Source: Paracentrotus lividus
Taxonomy: Eukaryota > Echinodermata > Echinoidea > Camarodonta > Echinidae
Assembly (NCBI GenBank): GCA_940671915.1
Contig: CALNVZ010003432.1
Span: 5,915,786-5,979,785, forward strand
Length of the DNA: 64,000 bases
Direction of reading: 5' to 3'
The notes below the pieces were generated by a model that worked only from the letters and a program-made list of their open reading frames with translations, ran no database searches and was not told the DNA's origin. This document shows positions 50,076-59,664 of the stretch, in pieces. Position 1 is the first letter of the stretch; each line of letters starts with the position of its first letter. The translations under genes and the position numbers were made by a program.

Positions 50076-50945
50076 GGGTTAATTGAGAGGGAATTTAGTG
50101 TAAGAGAGATTACTCAAGGGAAAAATATAAGGAAGAACTAGGAAGGAGATATGTTGGAGAGGAGAAATGAGTTTGAGAGACTGTTCAAGGGAAGACAGAA
50201 GGAAAGAAATATGTTTGAGAGGAGAAATGAGTTTGAGACAGATCAAGGGAAAAACAGAAGGAAGGATACATGTTTGAAAGGAGACATGAATGTGAGAGAC
50301 TGATCAATGGAAGGTCAGAAGGTAGGAAATATATATTTGAGAGGAGAAATGAGTTTGAGAGACTGATCAAGGGAAAGACAGAAGGAAAGAAATATGTTTG
50401 AGAGGAGAAATGAGTTTGAGACAGATCAAGGGGAAAACAGAAGGAAGGAGATATGTTTGAGAGGAGAAATGAGTTTGAGAGACTGATTAAGAGACAGACA
50501 GAAGGAAGGATATGTTGGAGAGGAGAAATGAGTTTGAGAGACTGATCAATGGAAGGTCAGAAGGAAAGAAATATGTTTGAGAGGAGAAATGAGTGTGAGA
50601 GACTGATCAAGGGAAAGAGAGAAGGACGTACATATATGTTTGAGAGGAGAAATGAAAAAGGAAGGATATATGTTTGAGAGGAGAAATAAGTGAAAGACTG
50701 CTCAAAGGCAAAGCAGAAGGTAGGAGAAATGAGTGCGAGAGCCTACTCAAGGGAAATAGAAGGAAAGAGACATGTTTGAGAGGAGAAATGAGTGTGAGAG
50801 CCTACTCAAGGGAAATAGAAGGAAACAGACATGTTTGAGAGGAGAAATGAGTGTGAGAGCCTATATACTCAAGGGAAATAGAAGGAAAGAGACATGTTTG
50901 AGAGGAGAAACTAGTGTGAGAGACTGCTCAAGAAAAAGACAAATT
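50076..50945. repeat. Minisatellite, ~58-61 bp unit, about 14 copies
   Basis: The word GAGAGGAGAAATGAG recurs at about 50157, 50217, 50338, 50399, 50459, 50517 and 50578 and continues to 50898, with GACTGATCAAGGGAAAGACA and GAAGGAAGG(A)TATATGTTT between. Copies vary by small indels. The tract is strongly purine-biased. A frame open at 50772-50966 is a read-through of the last units. Confidence 0.92.
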
Positions 50946-50949
50946 CTTT

Positions 50950-51393
50950 GCAAATTACTTAATTAGATTTGCCTTGGTTGTTCGTTAATTTTTGTTTATT
51001 TTTGCTCAATCAAAGGTGGCACGCGTAGTCTTTTTTTTTTATATACAATTTGGCAATGCTTCCTCGGCTCTATAATATACTGGTATATGATAATACACTT
51101 ATCGCTCTATTCACTTACTCTCATATTCATAAGCGTAGTTGATATATATCGCCCTGAAAAGGCGCATGGCATTTTACTCCCATGAATGGAGGGGGGGGGA
51201 GGGGGTGACCACCGTTCACGTAGAAAATCCGTATGAAGCGCAACCCCTGAACAAGGGCGACATATTTTATTTTATTCCATAAGCAAATTACCTATTTAAG
51301 GCAAGTTTCTAGATTTTGTAAAAACGAATTTTTTTTAATTTTTTTTTATAATTCCACGATTTATTCATGTTTTATACAGAGAGGACTATTATG

Positions 51394-51449
<56 letters not shown>

Positions 51450-51702
51450 TACGAACGTAGAGAGCGCTGTTAAAATTCTGTTCACTTTCCCTAACAATGT
51501 ACTGTATGCATAAAATAGGATTTGTCTTATACCTTTACTTATGAATTTAATTACATTAAATACTCATTTATTCTGTTTCCAAATGAAAGTTAACACTTAC
51601 AACAACAAAAAAGTATGACTAAAACACAAATAATCACAATATGAAAAAGCATAAGCAAAGTTTTAATAAAAGTTTTCGGCTTGTTTTTATGCAAACGGCC
51701 CA

Positions 51703-51753
<51 letters not shown>

Positions 51754-52835
51754 GGGGGGGATCTCTTTGAGTTTATGGTTGTTATTGTTCTTTAAGTTAA
51801 ATCTGGGTTTATGGTCTTTTGATTCAAGTTTAAAATTGATTTTATTCGTGTTTATTTGATAAAAATTTCAGTTTTTTACAAAAATATATGGTAAAATCTC
51901 ATCCAAATATAAATCACAATTTAAAAAAAAGGAGCTATAGTTACCATTTATAACCTTGTCATAAAGGCTAAACGAAATTGGGATGAAAACAGCGATAATA
52001 AAGGGTTTATAGGAGATTAGAAAAAAAATCAAATATAACAACATTCACATAAAAATTTTTTTTTTAAAACTTCAACCCTACCCCTAGACAATATATCTAA
52101 CTCTATACCTTTAAAACCAAATCTCAATTAACATTGGGATATTATTTTGCCCCTTTTCGCGCACCATTCGTTAATTATGGATATGTTGGAAACTATTGAA
52201 ACTTCTCCCTACAAATTATTTACTATTAGACAGCATAATGTTAGAATCTATAAATGACAACCACAAAGCCATCAAACTTTAAAAACAAAAAATAAAAAGT
52301 TTAGGCACATAAAAACTCGAAATCTATCTCGTCAGAGTTACACATGCAATGGTAGATAGAATGTTGATGTGGTTTAAAATAAGTGATTGTTTTGTACAGA
52401 AAGAAAAAAAAATATAGTGATATTTTTGTTTCAGCAAAAAATTCAGAAATGAACATGGAAAAAATGTAATATTTTGATTAACCATAATATACATTTTAGG
52501 TACCCTAAAAGCCATAAATTAATGTGTTCCTCTCATGGCAACTAAAAATTATTCCACAATTGAAAGAAAAATGAATGTATAGTTTTAAGAAGATACGATT
52601 TATGACAGAAATGGCAAATATTAGGAAGAGAGCTTTAAAATAATCCCTTCCAACTGCTCTAGTACATAATACGAATTGTTAATCCTATAATTATACCAGA
52701 CTGTCCAGTACCCAATAATTTTGGCATTTTCTGACAGCTAAGAATTCATGCTAATATGACAGGAAAAACTAGATTTTCTTTTTTCTTTTCTTATAACGCT
52801 CCACTGCCCCCATTAATGGACAATCACAACTCGAT
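50950..52835. other. AT-rich sequence with homopolymers and GA repeat
   Basis: G run near 51189-51204, A run of 50 bp at 51397-51446, and a GA dinucleotide repeat of about 45 bp at 51706-51750 followed by a G run. No gene was recognised. Confidence 0.6.
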
Positions 52836-53022
52836 CTCAGACTCGTTTTTGGAGGTTACGACTGAAGGGGCCCAGGCCCCTGGTCAATAAAGAAGGGGCC
52901 ACAAAAAAAAAAGCGAAAAAAAAAATCATAAATTTGGCATAAAACTGGAATCGGTGGTCAAATATTTTTCTCTTAAGTTGATCCTAGTATAAGGGTTCAA
53001 AGAAAAGTCCGAGGTCATCAGG

Positions 53023-53070
53023 ACTACTACTACTAGTAGGCCTACCCCTACTACTACTAATACTACAAGG

Positions 53071-53103
<33 letters not shown>

Positions 53104-53260
53104 GTAGTAGTAGTAGTAGTAGGCCTACTCCTACCAGGGGCCGCGGAGCGTTTTTGAAAGTGGAGGGGCTGAGCCGAAAGTGGGGGGGGGGGGGGGGGGG
53201 GGCTGCCCCCCCCCAGCCCCCCCCGGCTCCGCGGCCCCTGCCTACTACTACTACTACATT
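53023..53260. repeat. TAC/TAG trinucleotide repeat, palindromic, with an inserted foldback
   Basis: (CTA)n switches to (TAG)n at about 53100, so the repeat pairs with itself. The array resumes after the element at 53135-53240. Confidence 0.85.
53135..53240. mobile_element. Foldback MITE with poly-G/poly-C core, CCTAC duplication
   Basis: It starts CAGGGGCCGCGGAGC and ends GCTCCGCGGCCCCTG, with CCTAC directly on both sides (53130-53134 and 53241-53245). The centre is a run of about 22 G, then CT, GCCCCCCCCC and CCCC runs. Total 106 bp. Confidence 0.82.
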
Positions 53261-53672
53261 GACTATAGATTTTCCAGGTCAAAGTGTGTGCATGCATGCC
53301 CCAACGGACCTATAGATTCTGGGTAAAAGGCTCCAATCGACCCGGATCTTGGGTCAACAACGCTAAAATCGATCCAAGCTTGATGACTCTGTAAAGGATT
53401 TAAATGAAGAGCTAAAGATTTGACCAATCATCAGTAATTAGGCCTACTACTTCTACTATTAATTCTGCTGCATTATTAGTTTCCATGGTGATGATGACGT
53501 GACGATCACATGACCATCTCATTGTCACCGAGATACTGGACATTGTTATCATTCATTCATGCCCATTATATCGGTCACATTGACAAGATCACGTGATAAC
53601 TTCTGGTCCAATCGCCTTTCTTCTTTATCTTCTTCATTTTAGTCGGATTCTTCGTCGATCTGATATTATTCT

Positions 53673-54103
53673 ACAGTGTGTCCCAGAAAAGTAGACCTAA
53701 ATTTTAGAGCCTCGCATGAAAATTTATAATTTAGTTGATCTAATGAGACCAATTTCATCAACCACTGATGACTGAGCACTAAAGTTAGGGCTTTAAAAAT
53801 ACCTATATCAAAATTGCGTTAAAGCAAGTTTTGTTGGGAAAAAATACAAAACAAAATAAACACGCATTTCTAAAGTGCAATAAACATTTTGTTACATCAG
53901 ACTATGAACGAATGATCAGGAAGCCATGCTTACTTCTGTTAAACTTTGTGCAAGGTGATTTTTCAAATAGGTTTTTTTCTTAGAGCCCAAGTGCTTATCC
54001 ATCCAAGGTATACAAATCTGGTATTACTTAATGGTCACTGAAATTTTACATTTTATGCTATAGTATTTCAAAGTTGGTTTACTTTATTTTGGGACGCACT
54101 GTT
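53673..54103. mobile_element. MITE with CAGTGYGTCCC ends
   Basis: The left end reads ACAGTGTGTCCCAGAAAAGT and the right end ACTTTATTTTGGGACGCACTGT, next to TA on both sides. About 430 bp, no ORF. Ends of this type are found on Tc1/mariner-like elements. A single related end lies at 30268-30287. Confidence 0.7.
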
Positions 54104-54336
54104 AATTGCTTCTTCATGCAATCCGTAATGCTACCGTAGACTACCACTAATACTACGTATTTGTACTATTTACTATCAGGCGCCGATCCAAGAAAATCAA
54201 ATTGCATGCATTTCGGGGGCCAAATTGTCTGGGGACAAAAGCGGCTCTATTATGTTTACGCATGGGCCCGGTAAGTTCATTGTGTGACTCCGGTCTGCGT
54301 CCGCTACTGACTATTATTTATTCCTAATAAATAATA

Positions 54337-54396
54337 ATATTACTACATGTATTACTACTATTACTACTGCTACTACTACTACTGTAACTGCTTTTT

Positions 54397-54462
<66 letters not shown>

Positions 54463-54513
54463 ATACTACTACTACTACTACTTATACTACTACTACTTCT
54501 ACTACTACTACTT

Positions 54514-54545
<32 letters not shown>

Positions 54546-54640
54546 GCTACTAATACTACTACTACTACGACTACTTCTACTACTACTGCTGCTGCTGCTA
54601 ATACTACTATTACTACCGCTACTACTACTACTACTTGAGA
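54337..54640. repeat. ACT/TAC trinucleotide microsatellite, ~300 bp
   Basis: Nearly pure ACT triplets with scattered variants. The poly-Ser frame on the minus strand is a translation of this repeat. Confidence 0.93.
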
Positions 54641-54889
54641 AAAAAAGAAAGAGCCCTATATACATATAGTATTTATATTATATACATTTATGATTAAATT
54701 ACGTTTACTCAATATTATCATGAAGCAATGGTTACCTTTTTGCAAATAATGTTCTTATCTTATTTTTTTAAAGAATGCTGATTGTATTTTTAAAATAAGT
54801 GTTCAGTGTATATCTACCGATGAGAACATTCACACAGGAGTAATTATACTTTCACCATGAAAAGCTTTCCACAATCATTTTGGACTTAC

Positions 54890-55096
54890 CTAAACTGTTC
54901 CAGGTTGTTTCTGAATAAGCTGTGAAATTGCTATTTCTCTATCTGTCTTCGTCCATTTCTCGTAGAAGTATTTCATGTAAGAAATAGATATAATTTTCAA
55001 ATAAGCACCCAAAAATACGAAAGAAAAGAAGCCAACATCGAAGGAGTCCAACACCTGATGCAGTAGGGGACGCATGTGAACACAAAAGAAGTTAGG
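54890..55096 (-). CDS. Possible exon or pseudo-exon, unrecognised
   Basis: The minus strand is open from about 55096 to a TAG at 54890-54892, with MRPLLHQVLDSFDV, a hydrophobic stretch FFSFVFLGAYLKII, and KYFYEKWTKTDREIAISQL. A GTAAGT follows the stop immediately. A donor just after an in-frame stop argues against a normal internal exon in this frame. I do not recognise the family. Chance remains likely. Confidence 0.22.
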   Translation of the reverse strand, partial: PNFFCVHMRPLLHQVLDSFDVGFFSFVFLGAYLKIISISYMKYFYEKWTKTDREIAISQLIQKQPGTV

Positions 55097-57241
55097 TCCC
55101 GAGTTTATAAGAGATGCAAAGGAATGTTATAAGGGTACCAGCATTCCTAGCTTCCACCCTTAAACGATTGGATCTACTGGCAAACCAGGCTTATTCCCTC
55201 ACATTCTTCCACACTTAATTAACCCATACTTAAAACTGCAAGTTTATATTCAACTCGATACCATGCCTTAATAATACGTAACTCTTTGTTTCCGATTTAA
55301 TAGAGGTGAGGGTTACATTAGCTTAGAGCATTATACATACCCAAGATTACTATTTCTATAATTAACTACGATTATTGTTAATTAAGAGAATTCGGGATGG
55401 TGTCTAGAACCATTATTACTTTCATACAGATTAATGGCGCCCACCCTTGTTACATTTTATACTTGCTAGAGTAAATAATATGATGTGCCGGGTTTTATAT
55501 TTTGGATACAAATATTTAATTGAATATATATATAATTGTTAATCGACCATTCCTTTTCTCGATTTCAAGACAGCGATAAGAATTTACGAGCACTTAATAA
55601 AGGGCTCCAGGCATGTCAGGCCATAATTAGAATGTTTGAAAAGAAAAATAAAATTAATAAGCAAAACACTTGAAAATTTCATTAAAATCGGATGAAAAAA
55701 AAAAGGTTATTAATGTCTTACAGTTGAAATTTTTCGAAAAAACAGTTCTTTGCATAGTCTCATACATATTCAATGAAAAAGCTGATGATGTCAGAGTTCC
55801 AGTATTTTTTTCTTTCTATTTCACTGGATGAAACCCTATTAATTTCCTTTTTGCATAATATTATGATATTGAGCATGAAAAAACTATCCCTTACATTGAA
55901 ATAAGTAAATGAAAATAATAATAACTTCCACAAGGAGTCATCCCTGTTTTTATATCCTTGGAGCAGAACATTTGAATAATTGTTATTCATATAATAAAAT
56001 ACAGAAGAAGTTGTGGAGCTGTGACATCATCAGCTTGCTCATTGAATATAAACGAAACCATGACAATAACTGTTTTATGGAATAAAATCAAAACTTAAAA
56101 AATTAACCTTGTTATTTTGCCTAAATTTAGTCTACTTTTTGAAACGTTCTAATTTCAGCCTGTCCCATCAATTATACTAATGAGCCTTCGTCACTGCGTT
56201 AATCATTTTCTTTTGTTGGATATATTTCCAAGCTCATAGAGGTAGTTCAGAATGATACAATCTAGTTATATCTATAACAAAATAACTTCCCGATATAGGA
56301 ATTATACATTACGTGGGGAGGAAAATACTGTAATACATTAAAACAAATACAAATAAAGAGATAAGAGATTGAATGTCCACAGCAAAAAGATACTGGTAAC
56401 GAATGACAGAGAGAAAGAGAGGCGGAGAGGGGGGGGGGGCGTGGGTGGGACACCAGCCCCCCTTCAGTAAGACACGCACCTTAAATTCATAATTCATGTC
56501 ATAAATATTGTGTTGTCATATTTTTTTTATATGCTTTTCTTTTCTAAGCCATTATTTTCTTGGATCTGAGACATTCTAGTCATTGCTGCGTTGTTTATTG
56601 AAAAAAAAAACATAAACAAAAAAAAACATAGATATTTATTTCGCACATTTAAAATTATTGTCGCGAACAGTAAGACAGTATAACAGAAACATGTCAAGTA
56701 CGTATGTCATTTAGACAATTAATTTATTCATTTGTCTCCAACGGTAGAAACCATGCAAATTGGTAGAAACACACGCAACTGCTGTGTTGAAAATTTTAAA
56801 ACCAAATGTCATTATTTGTTCATTTGACATATTAATAATAAAATATCTTGTACCAGATATATTAAAGCTCCGTGTATGATTTTTGATTGTGATATAATAT
56901 TTGATCAACTGAGAAAAGACCGTAAAAATGAGGCTTTGAGTTGTCCCTTATAACTTTCTGACAAGAATCCAGGGTAGTGTGTAATGTATAGATACACGTA
57001 GTGTAAGCATACTTGGTTTTTACACTGGGTGTTTTAGCAATGGAGACTTTATGGCAAATCGTATAGTATATTTTATTTGGATATAAATTATATCACTATT
57101 ATCTTTCATATTACTCTACGAAGCAACATAATACATGTACATACCATTTTTAAAACTGTATATAATATCATAAAATTTGCTTGACGGTATAGTATCAATT
57201 TTCTCCAGAATGTACATCTAAACAAAGTCTGACAGACAATA

Positions 57242-59195
57242 GGGTACATGCAGTAATATGGCCAGCAGAGTAATATGGGCCACCTGAAGCAAATCATGTC
57301 GTGACCGTTCGACCGGTGACCGGTGTGAGCACATAATGTGTCATATAAACTGTATACGAAAATATATCGTCGTGAGAGCATCTGATGCCGAAATTTCTCT
57401 GAGGAAATTGCTGAAAACCAACGAGTATAGGTGGAAACTTACGGCATTTTTTTACCTGATGTAAAATTTGATATTCACAGAATGTGATGGTGAAAGAGTG
57501 TTGAGGGGTACCTCAATGTTTTGTATATTTAGTAAGCTTATAGTTCATTTGTCTATACTAGCGTGTACAGGGTCAATTTGTTTTAGTGAAGGGGTGCAAT
57601 GTGGCATTGAATGCTTGCCTGTATACAGCAACTATTAGTGCAGGTAATATGGGACATCCAAAATGCGGAAATGATTTTGGTACTTAGTATTGGGATAAGC
57701 ATCAATCTCTTTGCTACGATTTTTTTGGGTAGGGTAGATGTAGGAATGCCGGCCACTTAAGCTCATTTGCTTAATTAGCACATGAAAACAATAAAATCAC
57801 AAAAAAAAGGATTCCTCATTGCTTAGCTACATCATTCAACTTTATTTTCCAAAAAAATTGAAGGTAATCAAATATTTGTTGAGGGCAGTTATGTGCAAAT
57901 AATGACGTCATCGTAAATTGTCCGGCATTCCCTACAGGCGTAGGAAATACCGGACAGTATGTTTTTACCCTTTTTTTTGTATAAAGAATCTGTCTGGAAG
58001 CACTGATTTGAATGTAAACCATCAACTTAACATGTTGTATTTATTTTCTAAACATTATCATTTTCAGAAGATTATATGCATTTTACTAACAAATTTCAAA
58101 ACACTCAGAATAACTTTATATCTCATGTAGATCATGACATATCACTAATAATAATAAAAGAGAAATAGACATTTCAAAATTGTCAAACAGATTTAACAAC
58201 AAATATAAACATTATATATGCAACTTACTATTTGAATCTACATACTTAGCAACTCAACCCGGAAGTAAAACAAACAACCGTCCATGTGGATGTCCGGTAT
58301 TCCCTACACAAAAAAAGACTGACTAGCACTTTTCAACACACTCCACCCAATACACAGGCTTTGTACATGCAAACACTCCATACACGTTTGGCCCACCCTC
58401 CACACATGTCCATAATGCATGAAAAATAGAGGTCATGCCCCAATTCTATTTTTATACCATCACATTCTCTAAAATGTCAATTTTTACATCAGGCCATTTT
58501 TCAGGCTGTAAATTTTCCTACCTTGACAGATTGTGGTAGTTTTCTCGGAGATTTCTCACTTGTTGTTGTCGAATACAGCATTCAACCTTCCCAGACCGAC
58601 CACCTGACCAATAGATGCCAGGTATTTCAACTCAGTTGATCTTATTGTTGGCAGCTAGGGCTGGACATGTGGTGACCGTCCGATATTCCCTACTGTCCGG
58701 TATTCCCTACATCTACCCTATATTCACAGTATATATATAATATTAAATAACTTATTGTAGGCCTATATTGACTTGTATAATAAAATGATTTTTAAATAAT
58801 ATAAAAAAAAAAAGAAATAATTACAAAATACATAACATGATAGTCAAGAGTATTTACTGAAGGGTCTTATAATTTCAAATTATATCTTAAAGTTAATGAT
58901 TTTCAACATTTTAAGCAAATTCCAGACATGGTAGAGCCATTGAAGTTTTTAAAACATGCATTAAATACATGTGCCCATATTACCTGCATGTGCAGGTAAT
59001 ATGGGCACTTTGGTAATGATGTCAACATTTGAATATTGCAGACAGGGGGGTTGGTGATAATTGTTTTACTTCACAATAAAAGTTAGAGCAGTAGTTATTG
59101 ATTCATATAAACAAAGATTAGACGGTGTGTCATTTCGTAATTTCATGCAAATTAGGCAAATGAGCTTAGGGGGCCCATATTACCTGCATGTACCC
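57242..59195. mobile_element. TA-flanked element A (GGGTACATGCAGG ends)
   Basis: The left end GGGTACATGCAG(G)TAATATGG and the right end GGGCCCATATTACCTGCATG + TACCC mirror each other, with TA outside. Without the nested element B it is about 0.97 kb. The end motif recurs inside: near 57270 (TAATATGGGCC), 57640 (GCAGGTAATATGGGAC) and 58976-59008 as a head-to-head pair. No ORF. Confidence 0.78.
57732..58718. mobile_element. TA-flanked element B (GGGTAGATGTAGGGAATACCGG ends), nested in A
   Basis: The left end GGGTAGATGTAGGAATGCCGG and the right end CCGGTATTCCCTACATCTACCC mirror each other, with TA outside. It is 0.99 kb. Internal copies of the motif lie at 57920-57958 (two, head to head), 58291-58310 and 58677-58694. 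No transposase frame was found. Confidence 0.8.
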
Positions 59196-59225
59196 TACAT
59201 TTTTTTGTATCGGTAAAACGACATA

Positions 59226-59480
59226 CCGATGTGTTGGCTCAGTGGATAGAGCGTCCGCCTCATAATCGGGAGGTCATGGGTTCGAGCCCCGGCCGCGTCA
59301 TACCAAAAGACGTTAAAAAATGGTATTTGCTGCTTCCCTGTTTGGCGTTCAACAAGAGGGGGATAGAGCAATGTCCTTCTGGCGCTGCTCAGCGGCTGCC
59401 GGGCCAACGAGAAAAGGGACAAAATAAATATCCGTTTCGGGCAATAAAATTTGGAGCATTTTTTAAAATATATATATATA
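59226..59480 (+). mobile_element. SINE with Met-tRNA-like head
   Basis: The head has TGGCTCAGTGG (A box), a D arm GCTCAGTGGATAGAGC, an anticodon loop CTCATAA with CAT, and GGTTCGAGCCC (B box). A body of about 150 bp with CAGCGGCTGCCGGGCCAACG and GGGACAAAATAAATATCCG follows, then a TA tail. It is tRNA-derived and not a functional tRNA gene, because the acceptor stem does not close. Confidence 0.85.
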
Positions 59481-59486
59481 TATATA

Positions 59487-59664
59487 CCAGTGGCGTACCT
59501 AGCCTGATTAGACACAAANNNNNNNNNNNNNNNNNNNNNNNNNAGTGCATAACCTAGCCTGATTAGACACAATGAAAACGGGAGGGGGGGGGCGCACTAC
59601 TGTTGGTGCATAATAGAGCGCCCCCCCCCCCGTTTGTTGTCTAATCAGGCTAGGTAGCCACTGG
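59487..59664. mobile_element. Palindromic MITE at the centre of the giant inverted repeat, with N gap
   Basis: CCAGTGGCGTACCTAGCCTG at the left and CAGGCTAGGTAGCCACTGG at the right, with G and C runs inside. The 25-N gap (59519-59543) falls in the left half. The bases after the gap (59544-59572) repeat those before it. Confidence 0.8.
59519..59543. other. Assembly gap, 25 N
   Basis: Exactly 25 N. The flanks share AGTG..GTA/CATAACCTAGCC and GATTAGACACAA in the same orientation, so the two contig ends appear to overlap. Confidence 1.

Larger units (their letters stand above)
55249..59518. repeat. Giant inverted repeat, left arm
   Basis: From TTCAACTCG at 55249 to the N gap, this arm reads as the reverse complement of about 59640-64000. 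The arm contains no recognised gene. It holds two nested TA-flanked elements (57242-59195 with 57732-58718) and a SINE at 59226-59480. TIRs and pol III boxes are intact on this side. Confidence 0.93.

Noticed and set aside
50076-50945. CRISPR-like array
   Set aside because: There are no unique spacers between constant repeats; whole ~60-bp units vary by small changes, as in a minisatellite, and the genome is eukaryotic.
52926-53297. 123-aa minus-strand frame with Ser/Val-rich segment
   Set aside because: It crosses the TAC repeat and the G/C-core foldback and is made of their translations.
54324-54665. Poly-Ser open frame
   Set aside because: It is the ACT trinucleotide microsatellite read on the minus strand.
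59226-59298. Functional tRNA-Met gene
   Set aside because: Promoter boxes and anticodon loop are present, but the acceptor stem does not pair and a SINE body with a related fragment elsewhere follows.
59195-59572. Open frames crossing the N gap
   Set aside because: They contain undefined residues, read through a SINE, and join misassembled contig ends.
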